From contig JAJFHU010000044.1 of NCBI GenBank assembly GCA_021775455.1, positions 1 through 51,769 on the forward strand: a stretch of DNA of 51,769 nt. Direction: 5' to 3'. The stretch's first letter is position 1. Each line of letters opens with the position of its first letter. The DNA comes from Hyphomicrobiales bacterium (GTDB lineage: Bacteria; Pseudomonadota; Alphaproteobacteria; Rhizobiales; Rhizobiaceae). The notes below the pieces were generated by a model. The model was not told the origin of the DNA and did no database searches. It saw only the letters and a program-made list of their open reading frames with translations. Both the position numbers and the translations under genes were made by a program. Shown one piece after another: positions 9,179-17,793 of the stretch.

Positions 9179-11446
9179 CTAGTAAGGAATTTTATTGGAT
9201 TCGGCAAAACTGGAAAGCAGTTTAGGAATATCAATATTGACATCCTCACCATCAAGGACTTGATCTAGAACGCCTTTCAATCTTGGAAGATCAAGCGAAA
9301 CCAACATGGCTTTAACCGGTCCAAGAGCCGCCGGTGACATGGATATTGAACGGTATCCTACTCCAAGAATTGCCATGGCAGACAAGGGTCTTCCGGCAAT
9401 TTCTCCGCAGAGCGTTAGTGATGTATTGTGTTCATCAGCCTTTCGGGCAATATCCCGCAACAGACGCAAGTAAGGTTTGCTCATTGGGCTAAACCGCCGG
9501 GCGAGATTGGCGTTGCCCCGATCAGCTGCCATCGTAAACTGAAACAGATCGTTTGAGCCAACGGACACAAAATCTGCACTCTGCATCAACTCATCTAGCT
9601 GCCAAAGTAGCGAAGGCACCTCCAGCATTGCGCCCAATTCCAAAGAACGGGGCATCTCATGACCAAATCGGGTCTGTAGTTCCACTTCACGTCGAATAAT
9701 ATTTCGGACCTGTTCAATTTCCCAAACTTCGGTCACCAACGGCAACATCAGTCTCAAACTGCGGCCTGCTGCAGCCTTCAAAAGCGCCCGAATTTGAGAC
9801 CGTAACAATCCAGGCCGGTCCAGTGCCAAGCGTATTGCGCGCCAACCAAGCGCAGGGTTTTCCTCTGCTGCAAGCTGCATGTAAGGCAATACCTTGTCGC
9901 CACCCACGTCGAGCGTGCGAAAAGTGACCGGTTTGCCGTCAACGCTATCCAGCACATTGCGATAGAGTTCTTCCTGCTCTCCTGGACGAGGTAGGGTTGC
10001 CGAAATCATGAATTGCAGTTCGGTTCTGAACAAACCAATTCCGCTGGCACCGGACTCTGCAAGTTGCGGTAAATCCATCAGCAGACCGGCATTCATCAAC
10101 AGCTCGATCTGTGTGCCATCAACGGTTACTGACGGTTTATTACGCAACTTCGCATACTTTTCTCTTTGGCCTTCGCGAAAATGCTGCTTTTCCTGATAGG
10201 CAAGTTGCACATCGGGTTGCGGGCGCAAAGTGACGATCCCCTCGTCGCCGTCGACAACAATATCGTTTCCTGGTTCCGCATTGGCGACAAATCCAGGCAG
10301 TTGGCCAACTACGGGAATGCCAAGTGCACGGGCGACAATCACAACATGACTAGTCGGACCCGCTTCCTCTAGCACAAGGCCTCGCAGTTCACCGTTGTTG
10401 TAATCAAGGAGTTCCGCCGCACCCATGGATCTTGCCAACACGACAAAATCACCCATAATCTCTTCGTCAACCGGGCCGTGGGGTTTGCCCACCAGTTCCC
10501 GCAACAGGCGATTTGCAAGATCATCAAAATCATTCAGTCTGTCACGAAGGTATGGGTTCGGCTGCCGCAACATCCTCGCTCGATTGTCACTTTGAACCTT
10601 CTCTACCGCGGCTTCAGCTGCAAGTCCGTTCCGGACCGCTTCTTCCATCCTCCTGATCCAGCCCCGGTCATTGGCAAACATGCGATAGGCTTCCAGCACT
10701 TCGCGATGCTCTCCATCCTGAGCCACATCACCCTTTTGAAAGAGGTCGTCGATGGAAACCTGAAGACTGACCACTGCCTTTTTCAGGCGTGCGACTTCCT
10801 TGTCGGCATCCTCATTGAATAGATTGGTTACGACAACGCGTGGTTCATGCAGGATTACCTTGCCCAAGCCGAGGCCATCAGAAAGTGAAACACCTTCAAA
10901 TTGCAATGGTCTATTGAGACCAAGAGAAGTGCCCTTGTTTGCAATGCCTTCCAATTCGCCAGTGGCAATTAGTTCGGCCAGAACCATTGCTGTTGTTTCC
11001 AGGGCTTCAAGCTCATCATCCCGATACACGCGGTGTTCCCGGTTCTGGACAACCAGAACTCCCAGCGCACGACCGACTCGCAGGATTGGAACCCCAAGAA
11101 ATGAGTGAAACACTTCTTCTCCGGTTTCTGGCAGGTAGGTAAAGGCGGGATGCCGTTGCGCCTCAGGCAGGTTCAATGATCGAGCTGACGCCGCAATCGT
11201 ACCAACAAGGCCTTGACCAACCCTCAATGATGCAACGTGCACTGACTCTGGATTAAGCCCTTCAGTTGCAAACAACTCCAGTATCTCATCAGATCGCAAC
11301 ACATAAACAGAGCACACCTCTGCAACCATGTTTCGAGCAATATGCTGAACGATCTTGTTGAGTCTTTCCTGCGCGCCAAGGCGCTCAGCCATCACCTCTC
11401 TGAGGCGACGGAGCAACACTCTTGGACCAGAAACATCGCTCTTCAT
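9179..11446 (-). CDS. ptsP: phosphoenolpyruvate-protein phosphotransferase PtsP (EI-Ntr)
   Basis: This is the first enzyme of the nitrogen PTS: it autophosphorylates with PEP and passes phosphate to NPr, coupling carbon and nitrogen state to regulation. The 755-residue protein has an N-terminal GAF sensory domain (about 20-165, binds glutamine/2-oxoglutarate in the family), the PEP-utiliser N domain, the swivelling phosphohistidine domain with the phosphorylated His367 in GPTSHVVIV, and the TIM-barrel PEP-binding domain ending with the catalytic Cys680 in TLCGEIAG. The start ATG has an AGGGG ribosome binding site. The order lysC-ptsP-prfA is the usual rhizobial one. The partners ptsO and ptsN are not in the window. 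Confidence 0.96.
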   Translation of the reverse strand: MKSDVSGPRVLLRRLREVMAERLGAQERLNKIVQHIARNMVAEVCSVYVLRSDEILELFATEGLNPESVHVASLRVGQGLVGTIAASARSLNLPEAQRHPAFTYLPETGEEVFHSFLGVPILRVGRALGVLVVQNREHRVYRDDELEALETTAMVLAELIATGELEGIANKGTSLGLNRPLQFEGVSLSDGLGLGKVILHEPRVVVTNLFNEDADKEVARLKKAVVSLQVSIDDLFQKGDVAQDGEHREVLEAYRMFANDRGWIRRMEEAVRNGLAAEAAVEKVQSDNRARMLRQPNPYLRDRLNDFDDLANRLLRELVGKPHGPVDEEIMGDFVVLARSMGAAELLDYNNGELRGLVLEEAGPTSHVVIVARALGIPVVGQLPGFVANAEPGNDIVVDGDEGIVTLRPQPDVQLAYQEKQHFREGQREKYAKLRNKPSVTVDGTQIELLMNAGLLMDLPQLAESGASGIGLFRTELQFMISATLPRPGEQEELYRNVLDSVDGKPVTFRTLDVGGDKVLPYMQLAAEENPALGWRAIRLALDRPGLLRSQIRALLKAAAGRSLRLMLPLVTEVWEIEQVRNIIRREVELQTRFGHEMPRSLELGAMLEVPSLLWQLDELMQSADFVSVGSNDLFQFTMAADRGNANLARRFSPMSKPYLRLLRDIARKADEHNTSLTLCGEIAGRPLSAMAILGVGYRSISMSPAALGPVKAMLVSLDLPRLKGVLDQVLDGEDVNIDIPKLLSSFAESNKIPY

Positions 11447-11508
11447 GGGTTACCCCTGAATTTGAAACATTGATTAACTACCAGTCAGTATTTCACCAGT
11501 TGCAGATC

Positions 11509-12762
11509 TTATCCGCGATTAAGGTCGTAAACTGAATGCAGCGTGCGAACCGCCAACTCAGTATAGTCGGCATCGATCAAAAGCGAAAACTTGATTTCAG
11601 ATGTGGTTATCGCACGAATATTGATACCCTTGCCAGCCAATGCAGAAAATGCAGTTGAAGCCACACCCGCATGGCTGCGCATACCGATGCCAATGACGGA
11701 AACCTTGGAAAGCCCCGTGTCGCTTTGCAGGACTTCAAAAGCGATTTCATCTTTCTGTTTTTCAAGAATGTCCGATGCTCTTGTTACATCACCTTCGGCA
11801 ACTGTAAACGTCATGTCAGTTCGTGAGCCATCTTCAGAGACACTCTGGACGATCATGTCGACATTGATGTGATTATCTGCCAGCGGTCCAAAAATTGCCG
11901 CAGACACACCCGGTTTGTCGGGTACGCGTCTGAGTGAAATTTGCGCTTCATCCTTGGTGTAAGCGATACCCGTTACAACTTGTTTTTCCACAATCTCTTC
12001 CTCATCACAGATAAGCGTTCCGACAGGCTGGTTACCTGTTCCCACTGGCACATTGTCAGGATCATCAAAACTGGAGCGCACGAATGTTCTCACACCATGC
12101 ACCATCGCCAGCTCTACTGAACGAACCTGCAGGACCTTTGCCCCCAGAGACGCCATTTCCAGCATTTCTTCAAATGAAATTTTGTCAAGTCGGCCAGCTC
12201 GTGGCTCCATCCGGGGGTCGGTCGTATATACTCCATCCACATCCGTGTAAATATCACACCGGTCAGCTTCAAGTGCTGCGGCCAGAGCTACCGCACTGGT
12301 ATCAGAACCCCCGCGGCCAAGGGTTGCTATTCGGTTGTCGGGACCAATTCCCTGAAACCCCGATACGACTGCCACCTGGCCTGAGGCAATCCGTTCCCTC
12401 AACAAAGCGGCATCAATTTCTTCAATTCTGGCAGCGCCATGAGCATTGTTTGTGTGAATAGGGATTTGCCAACCCTGCCATGAACGGGCGTTTACCCCAA
12501 GTGCCTGAATGCTAATGGCCAGCAAGCCTGAACTGATTTGTTCACCCGCGGCAACCACGGTGTCGTATTCACGCGCATCGTGAAGCGGTGAGGCTTCGCG
12601 TGTCCATGCAACCAGCTCATTGGTTCTTCCCGCCATTGCGGATACAACCACCGCTACTTCATTGCCTGCATTTGCCTCACGTTTTACATGCCGGGCAACA
12701 TTGCGAATCCGGTCGATATCACCAACCGAAGTTCCACCAAATTTCATAACCAGCCGCGCCAT
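11509..12762 (-). CDS. lysC: aspartate kinase
   Basis: LysC phosphorylates aspartate, the first step toward lysine, threonine, methionine and diaminopimelate. The 417-residue protein starts MARLVMKFGGTSVG with the kinase domain KFGGTS motif, has the FQGIGPDNRIATLGRGGSDTS active-site region written here only as its ends (FQG, GRGGSD), and two C-terminal ACT domains (about 260-417) for feedback control by lysine and threonine. The internal ATG at 12760-12762 is preferred: the frame is open to 12804, but the extra residues are atypical and cross a terminator-like hairpin. The ubiG gene diverges from it. Length is normal for a stand-alone aspartokinase. Confidence 0.95.
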   Translation of the reverse strand: MARLVMKFGGTSVGDIDRIRNVARHVKREANAGNEVAVVVSAMAGRTNELVAWTREASPLHDAREYDTVVAAGEQISSGLLAISIQALGVNARSWQGWQIPIHTNNAHGAARIEEIDAALLRERIASGQVAVVSGFQGIGPDNRIATLGRGGSDTSAVALAAALEADRCDIYTDVDGVYTTDPRMEPRAGRLDKISFEEMLEMASLGAKVLQVRSVELAMVHGVRTFVRSSFDDPDNVPVGTGNQPVGTLICDEEEIVEKQVVTGIAYTKDEAQISLRRVPDKPGVSAAIFGPLADNHINVDMIVQSVSEDGSRTDMTFTVAEGDVTRASDILEKQKDEIAFEVLQSDTGLSKVSVIGIGMRSHAGVASTAFSALAGKGINIRAITTSEIKFSLLIDADYTELAVRTLHSVYDLNRG

Positions 12763-12781
12763 CTTGCAGCCACTCCAGCAA

Positions 12782-12813
12782 GTAAAACAAAATACGCTCC
12801 GCATGGCGGAGCG
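12782..12813 (-). terminator. terminator-like hairpin in the lysC leader (possible attenuator)
   Basis: On the minus strand CGCTCCGC (12806-12813) and GCGGAGCG (12795-12802) form a perfect 8-bp GC stem with a three-base loop, followed at once by the T-rich TATTTTGTTTTA. This has the form of an intrinsic terminator. It ends about 20-30 bases before the lysC ATG and no minus-strand gene lies upstream, so it can only end transcripts heading into lysC. A 13-codon frame (12837-12878) precedes it. Function as an attenuator is inferred. Confidence 0.55.
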
Positions 12814-12918
12814 AGCGCCGTCTGTTTAGCGAAAAATTATGTCGCCCGCAAGGAAGCTGCAGTTGACTTGGAAGACATTCTGCAGAAACTAGATATTTGA
12901 TCGCGGAAAGACAGTTTA

Positions 12919-13665
12919 ATGACCAAAGCCAGCAAAAGCACGATTGATGAAGAACAGGTCGCACGGTTTTCAGCAATGGCCGATGAATGGTGGGATCCGT
13001 TAGGCAAATTTCGACCACTGCACAAGTTTAATCCAGTACGCCTTGAATATGTTCGTGAAAAGGTTTGCGGGCATTTTGAACGCGATCCGCTGAAACCAAA
13101 TCCATTCAAGGATCTTCGGTTCCTCGACATTGGTTGTGGGGGCGGATTACTAAGCGAACCGATGGCGCGTCTAGACGCTGATGTGGTCGGTGCCGATGCC
13201 TCACAAACCAATATTGAAATTGCCAGGATTCATGCCGGTCACAGCCAGCTTAAGATAGACTATCGCGCCACTACTGCAGAAGCCCTCGAAGCATCCGGTG
13301 AAATGTTTGATGTCATTTTGAATATGGAAGTAGTCGAACATGTTGCAGACGTTAATTTGTTCATGTCGTCTTGTGCCCGAATGGTCAAGCCAGGCGGATT
13401 GATGTTTGCAGCAACAATCAATCGCACCGCAAAGGCGCGAGCTCTGGCGATTTTCATGGCCGAAAACGTACTTAAGTGGTTGCCGAAAGGAACACACGAC
13501 TACGACATGCTCGTAACACCTGAGGAGTTGCAAGCACCAATAGTGCAAGAAGGTCTGGAAGTGGTCGATCAAACCGGGGTGTTTTATAATCCGCTAACCG
13601 ATCGCTGGAACAAATCGCGCGACATGGATGTAAACTACATGATTCTGGCCAGACGCGAGAATTAA
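12919..13665 (+). CDS. ubiG: ubiquinone biosynthesis O-methyltransferase UbiG
   Basis: UbiG carries out both O-methylations of ubiquinone biosynthesis at the inner membrane. The 248-residue protein has the family signature [19 protein letters not shown] near residue 25, the SAM motif [18 protein letters not shown] around residue 72, the VVEHV motif, and the [14 protein letters not shown]-terminal block. It is transcribed divergently from lysC across 156 bases and ends convergently with the DUF1178 gene. A weak GGAAAG ribosome binding site lies ahead of the ATG. Length and motifs are standard. Confidence 0.96.
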   Translation: MTKASKSTIDEEQVARFSAMADEWWDPLGKFRPLHKFNPVRLEYVREKVCGHFERDPLKPNPFKDLRFLDIGCGGGLLSEPMARLDADVVGADASQTNIEIARIHAGHSQLKIDYRATTAEALEASGEMFDVILNMEVVEHVADVNLFMSSCARMVKPGGLMFAATINRTAKARALAIFMAENVLKWLPKGTHDYDMLVTPEELQAPIVQEGLEVVDQTGVFYNPLTDRWNKSRDMDVNYMILARREN

Positions 13666-13695
13666 TAGTCGCGGCGTCAACTTCGCCAATTCCGG

Positions 13696-14127
13696 TTAGT
13701 TGCTTTCTTCCGGCAATTCAGGCAACGGCAAAAATTCTATACCCTCGTCAGCAAGCTCCGCGGCCTCTTCCAGACTTGCCTTGCCATAAATGCCGCGCGC
13801 TTCTGCTTCACCATAATGAATCTTGCGAGCCTCTTCGGGGAACTTCTCGCCCACATTGTCGGCATTTTTTTCAATTTCCTGCTTAAGCTCCCGGATCTTT
13901 TCTACCAACTGTGCCTGCATTGGATTGACAGTTGCAACCGGAACCATATCCTTGCCTTTTTTTGACGGCGCAACCGAAGGCGCCATCAGCATTTTTGAAA
14001 CATCCGCCGAACTACAGTACGGGCATGCAACAAGCTTGTGTTTTTCCTGTTTTTCATAGTCGGCACAATTCGAAAACCAACCTTCGAATTCGTGGCCTTC
14101 TCCGCACTGTAATGCATACTTGATCAT
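13696..14127 (-). CDS. DUF1178 family protein (zinc-ribbon)
   Basis: The 143-residue protein starts MIKYALQCGEGHEFEGWFSN, with a first cysteine at residue 8, another in NCADY and a CPYC knuckle near residue 37, so a zinc ribbon is likely. The C-terminal half (FPEEARKIHYGEAEARGIYG) is the conserved DUF1178 block. No function is established. Its ATG overlaps the stop of the upstream nitrilase gene by four bases (ATGA), so the two are translationally coupled. In rhizobia the glutaredoxin-nitrilase-DUF1178 order is conserved, which hints at a role linked to thiol metabolism; that link is inference. Confidence 0.85.
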   Translation of the reverse strand: MIKYALQCGEGHEFEGWFSNCADYEKQEKHKLVACPYCSSADVSKMLMAPSVAPSKKGKDMVPVATVNPMQAQLVEKIRELKQEIEKNADNVGEKFPEEARKIHYGEAEARGIYGKASLEEAAELADEGIEFLPLPELPEESN

Positions 14128-14990
14128 GCAACCTCTCCAGCTGCTTCATCGCCCGAAACTTTGACTTCTTCAAATTTATAAGGTCTCTCATTGCTTAAAT
14201 TGGGAATTTTTGCGCGCGCCTTCAAGACTTCATCCAAATCGATCTCAATAGTCCCGTAACCGGGTTCCTCGCCGTCAATCTCCATTAGGACCTCTCCCCA
14301 AGGGTTTACGACCATGGAATGGCCAAAGGTTTCGCGCCCGTCTTCGTGATCACCACCTTGTGCTGCCGCAATCACATACGCTCCATTTTCAATGGCCCGG
14401 GTTCGCAACAGGGTGTGCCAGTGCGCCTGGCCGGTTTGGCGTGTAAATGCTGCCGGTGCCGTCAGGATTTCAGCACCGGCTTTTGCCTGTAACTGATACA
14501 AGTTTGGAAAACGCAGATCGTAACATATTGACAATCCCAATTTGAAAATACCGACATCTACAATACGACAGACTTCGCCACCACGATAAACTTTGGATTC
14601 ACGCCAACTCTCACCATTGTCAAGGTCCACGTCAAACATGTGGATTTTGTCATACGTGGCGACACAATTTCCCTGTGGGGAAAAAAGTGCTGCGCGATTG
14701 GCTGCCAGCTCTTTTTCCAGTTTCACAGCTGTGGAACCAATGTGAAGCCAAATGCCAAGCTTTGCAGAAAGCTTTGCGGCATGATTGAGAAGTTTGTCGT
14801 TTTCTTCGCTTTGTATTGCCTCAAACAACCCTTTCCTGGAACGTTGCAACAGTCCCGTCATTTCGGGTGTTTGAACATAGTTCGCTCCATCAGATGCCGC
14901 ACCACGCACAAACCCATCCATCACCTCTATATTTTCTTCAATCGAAGTGGTCGAGCGCATTTGGATACAGGCGACGTTTAATCTGGTCAT
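14124..14990 (-). CDS. carbon-nitrogen hydrolase (nitrilase superfamily, Nit1-like)
   Basis: The 288-residue enzyme has the nitrilase catalytic triad: Glu in QTPEMTGL (about 43), Lys in YDKIHMFDVD (about 113) and Cys in LSICYDLRFPNLY (about 155). Its motifs fit branch 10 (Nit) of the superfamily, whose characterised members hydrolyse deaminated glutathione. The gene lies 12 bases after grxC and overlaps the DUF1178 gene, forming a compact three-gene minus-strand operon. The neighbourhood of a glutaredoxin supports a glutathione-repair role, but the exact substrate is not proved by sequence. Length is normal. Confidence 0.88.
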   Translation of the reverse strand: MTRLNVACIQMRSTTSIEENIEVMDGFVRGAASDGANYVQTPEMTGLLQRSRKGLFEAIQSEENDKLLNHAAKLSAKLGIWLHIGSTAVKLEKELAANRAALFSPQGNCVATYDKIHMFDVDLDNGESWRESKVYRGGEVCRIVDVGIFKLGLSICYDLRFPNLYQLQAKAGAEILTAPAAFTRQTGQAHWHTLLRTRAIENGAYVIAAAQGGDHEDGRETFGHSMVVNPWGEVLMEIDGEEPGYGTIEIDLDEVLKARAKIPNLSNERPYKFEEVKVSGDEAAGEVA

Positions 14991-15002
14991 GACTTTTCCA
15001 GT

Positions 15003-15257
15003 TCAAACCAATAGCAGCGAATCTAGCTTACCAGAACGTTCAAGCATATGAAGTTCGTCACATCCACCAATTGCTTTTTGGCCAATCAGGATTTGCGGAA
15101 AAGTATGCCTATTTGTCCGTTTTTGCATTTCCTGACGAACCGATTGGTCAAAACTCCCGTCAATTTCGCGATATTTGATGCCTTTGTTGTCCAGCAATCG
15201 TTTTGCGGCAACACAATAACCGCACATCATTCGAGTATAAATTGTTACTTCTGGCAT
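15003..15257 (-). CDS. grxC: glutaredoxin 3
   Basis: This 84-residue dithiol glutaredoxin reduces disulfides with glutathione. The active site is CGYC (about 13-16), a change from the common CPYC. The TFPQILIG cis-proline segment and the GGCDEL glutathione-binding motif follow. It is cytosolic and of family length. It appears to be the first gene of an operon with the nitrilase and DUF1178 genes. The ComF gene upstream is 39 bases away on the same strand, so transcription may begin further up. Confidence 0.95.
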   Translation of the reverse strand: MPEVTIYTRMMCGYCVAAKRLLDNKGIKYREIDGSFDQSVRQEMQKRTNRHTFPQILIGQKAIGGCDELHMLERSGKLDSLLLV

Positions 15258-15296
15258 ACTTCACCCCGGCCTGAGCTTATGGTCAGCATATAGGGC

Positions 15297-16085
15297 TTAA
15301 GTATCGTGGGTTTCAACCTTTGCGAACACCAAAACATCCACTGAACTTGCTCCTGCCCGCTTCAATGCGCGAGTTGCAGCTTTTGCTGTTGCGCCGGTTG
15401 TGTAAACATCATCTATGAGCAATACCCTCCGGCCCTTTAGATGAATACGTCTGGATGCTGGGACAACAAACGCTCCAGAAACATTCCGCTCGCGAGCAGA
15501 TTGCGTTAGACCTACTTGCTGCTTGGTGGCCTTGTTGCGGATCAGGCATTCTGGCAAATATGGTTTGGCACTGTCGATTGCAACGCGACGCGCCAATTCT
15601 GCTGACTGATTAAACCGTCGAGCGCGTAAGCGGTTGGCGTGCAACGGTACCGGCAGGACAACATCTGCGTCCTCAACGAGTTTTAGTCCCCCAACCCGCA
15701 TCCAGTTTGCCATCCATGGTGCAAGATCGGTCCGATCTGAAAATTTCAAACCGGATACCAGCCGCCGGGCCAGATCATCATAGAGCATCACACACCGCAA
15801 TCGCCCAAACGGGGGTGGATCAGCAATCGCTTCGGCACATAAAAAATTTTCGCCCATATCAACCGAAAAAGGAGTGCCCATTACCGGACAAATCGGCTCC
15901 CTGACCAATCGCAGTTTTCCCCAGCAATGAGCACAACATCCACCTTGCCTCGCAACATAATTGTCACAGGTAAGGCAGGTGCCGGGCACAATCAGTTCCA
16001 GCACTTTCATTGGTAATGCAAGAACGCGACTGCAAATCCTACGCATGCTGATTCCATCAAAGTTTGAATTGCGAGTGGCATCCAT
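15297..16085 (-). CDS. ComF family phosphoribosyltransferase-like protein
   Basis: The 262-residue protein has the ComF layout: an N-terminal four-cysteine knuckle (CLTC at about 36-39, then CCAHCW at about 49-54), a linker with the double-zinc-finger domain, and a C-terminal phosphoribosyltransferase fold with the PRPP-binding signature VLLIDDVYTTGAT near residue 225. ComF is needed for DNA uptake in naturally competent bacteria; in rhizobia its role is unknown. The ATG at 16083-16085 is used, but an internal ATG 13 codons later is possible. The methyltransferase gene diverges from it across only 25 bases, so their promoters must overlap. Confidence 0.88.
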   Translation of the reverse strand: MDATRNSNFDGISMRRICSRVLALPMKVLELIVPGTCLTCDNYVARQGGCCAHCWGKLRLVREPICPVMGTPFSVDMGENFLCAEAIADPPPFGRLRCVMLYDDLARRLVSGLKFSDRTDLAPWMANWMRVGGLKLVEDADVVLPVPLHANRLRARRFNQSAELARRVAIDSAKPYLPECLIRNKATKQQVGLTQSARERNVSGAFVVPASRRIHLKGRRVLLIDDVYTTGATAKAATRALKRAGASSVDVLVFAKVETHDT

Positions 16086-16110
16086 AACGATGACAGTTTA
16101 TTAGGTTTGG

Positions 16111-16992
16111 ATGTCCAAGACGAGTCCCGGCTTACTGTTTGATAAAAATCGGATCGACGCTGTTCGAAACCGGGCGAAATTCATCGGAAAAACTGATGCT
16201 GATTTTTTGGCAAATGAAGCTGCTATCAACATCGCCGAACGCTTGTCCGTGACCAACCGACAGTTTGACTTGTGCATTGATCTTTTCAGCCCAATTGAAT
16301 GCATGGCCCATAGCCTGCAGACTATTGAGAATATAGGCAATGTTCACCAAATTTCATTCGATACCAATAATACGGATTTGCCAGTTAATGTATTGAAACC
16401 GGATACTACGGCAACATTGGAGTCGCTGCCGTTCGCCAAACACTCCGTAAACCTGATCACCTCTGTGTTTGGTTTACACTGGTCAAACCATCTTTCCGGA
16501 ATGTTGGGCCAGATAGAGACTGCGCTGGCACCCGACGGATTATTCATGGCTGCACTTCCCGGTCAAAGAACCTTGCAAGAGCTGAGGGATTGCCTGCTCC
16601 GTGCTGAAGCTAATTTGAATGGAAATGCTTCTCTAAGAGTGGACCCATTCGGCGAGGTGCGCCAATTGGGTAATCTGCTCCAGCATGCTGGATTCAGTTT
16701 ACCAGTCGCAGATTCTGAATTGCTGACAGTGCGATATGATTCAATGTTTGATCTTGTGGATGACCTGAGGGCAATGGGAGCGACAAGTACCCTGCTTGAG
16801 AGACCGGGGTTTGGACCAAGGCATCTATTTGATCGGGCAGCCGAAATCTACAGTTCTGATTACAGCGATCCGGACCACCGAATACGTGCGACATTCGAAA
16901 TAGTCTATCTCAGCGGTTGGGCACCACACGGGTCCCAGCAACAGCCCTTAAAACCGGGGAGCGCCCAAAAACGCCTGTCCGATTTTTTCTAA
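16111..16992 (+). CDS. class I SAM methyltransferase-like protein (NDUFAF5/BioC-like)
   Basis: The 293-residue protein resembles alphaproteobacterial relatives of the mitochondrial complex I factor NDUFAF5. The FDKNRIDAVRNRA opening, LPFAKHSVNLITSVFGLHWSNHL, ALAPDGLFMAALPG and the late RATFEIVYLSGWAPH are family landmarks. The usual glycine-rich SAM motif I is degenerate here (CIDLFSP in place of LDLGxGxG), as in NDUFAF5, which hydroxylates an arginine of the NuoB homologue. A similar job in complex I assembly is plausible but inferred. It diverges from comF and converges with the small pilin-like gene, ending only seven bases from it. Confidence 0.8.
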   Translation: MSKTSPGLLFDKNRIDAVRNRAKFIGKTDADFLANEAAINIAERLSVTNRQFDLCIDLFSPIECMAHSLQTIENIGNVHQISFDTNNTDLPVNVLKPDTTATLESLPFAKHSVNLITSVFGLHWSNHLSGMLGQIETALAPDGLFMAALPGQRTLQELRDCLLRAEANLNGNASLRVDPFGEVRQLGNLLQHAGFSLPVADSELLTVRYDSMFDLVDDLRAMGATSTLLERPGFGPRHLFDRAAEIYSSDYSDPDHRIRATFEIVYLSGWAPHGSQQQPLKPGSAQKRLSDFF

Positions 16993-16999
16993 TCGAAAT

Positions 17000-17293
17000 T
17001 CAATTACACTGACCGTAGGAACCATCCTGACAAATGCGGATCTCACCCGGCTCAAGAACGCTCTTGCGAACTGTGTAGCGCCTTTTTTTATTGATCGAAC
17101 CTGTAAGTATCTGGTCAACACCGTAGGCACCTGAGGAAGCAAACCGCTTCGATGCACTATCAAGCAGGGGTGCCGCAAGAACTGACACTGCCAAGGCTAC
17201 ACCACCAACCAGCAATGTCATTTGAATAGGGCCATCACCACGTTGATCGGATATGAAATTCCGCACGCATACAATAATCCTGAGTATGTTCAT
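17000..17293 (-). CDS. small Flp/TadE-like membrane protein
   Basis: The 97-residue product begins MNILRIIVCVRNFISDQRG, then a hydrophobic segment (about 27-45) and a basic, cysteine-containing tail (CQDGSYGQC). A short basic leader, a D-Q-R-G turn and one membrane helix recall type IVb Flp pilins, but the glutamate expected five residues after the glycine cleavage point is missing, and the tail is long. The ATG at 17291-17293 is chosen for its AGGGGAA site; the open frame extends upstream to 17353. No tad assembly genes are nearby. I cannot assign a function; it may be a pilin-like protein or an unrelated single-pass protein. Confidence 0.6.
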   Translation of the reverse strand: MNILRIIVCVRNFISDQRGDGPIQMTLLVGGVALAVSVLAAPLLDSASKRFASSGAYGVDQILTGSINKKRRYTVRKSVLEPGEIRICQDGSYGQCN

Positions 17294-17376
17294 AACAATT
17301 CCCCTAGATATGAAGCTGGAATGCCTTGCCGTAAATCGTAAAAGACATGCCAAATTTCATTAAAATTGTAACAAAC

Positions 17377-17793
17377 TTATAAAATTTCCCTTAATGCCGG
17401 GATCAAAGGCTCGTCTGCCGGCGGCATGGGATAATCTCGCAGATTTTCGCTTCGAACCCATTTTAGTTGCTGATTTTCCGCAGGCTGAGGTACGCCTTCC
17501 CATTTTCGGCAAACAAATAGCGGCATCAGTAAATGAAAATCGTCATAGGAATGGCTCGCAAAGGAAAGTGGCGCAAGGCAAGATTCCCACGTTTTAATTC
17601 CGAGCTCTTCTGAAAGTTCCCGAATCAAGGTTTCTTCCGGCGTTTCTCCGTGTTCAACTTTACCGCCTGGAAATTCCCATAGACCCGCCATGGATTTGTC
17701 TTTCGGACGCTGCGCCAACAACACCCGATTATCACGATCCAGCAATGCGCAGGCGCTCACCAACAAAACCGGTTTTCCTGTTTGACCATTCAT
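17377..17793 (-). CDS. mutT: 8-oxo-dGTP diphosphatase MutT (Nudix hydrolase)
   Basis: The 138-residue enzyme removes oxidised dGTP from the nucleotide pool to prevent A:T to C:G mutations. The Nudix box is complete: GGKVEHGETPEETLIREL followed by SEELGI (about 43-66). The opening VSACALLDRDNRVLLAQRP and the closing YPMPPADEPLIPAL are typical of MutT proteins. The start overlaps the stop of the upstream GNAT gene by four bases (ATGA). The order argJ-GNAT-mutT is conserved in rhizobia. Confidence 0.93.
   Translation of the reverse strand: MNGQTGKPVLLVSACALLDRDNRVLLAQRPKDKSMAGLWEFPGGKVEHGETPEETLIRELSEELGIKTWESCLAPLSFASHSYDDFHLLMPLFVCRKWEGVPQPAENQQLKWVRSENLRDYPMPPADEPLIPALREIL

Noticed and set aside
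12763-12918. Lysine riboswitch upstream of lysC
   Set aside because: The leader is far too short and shows none of the conserved lysine-riboswitch core; only a simple hairpin is present.
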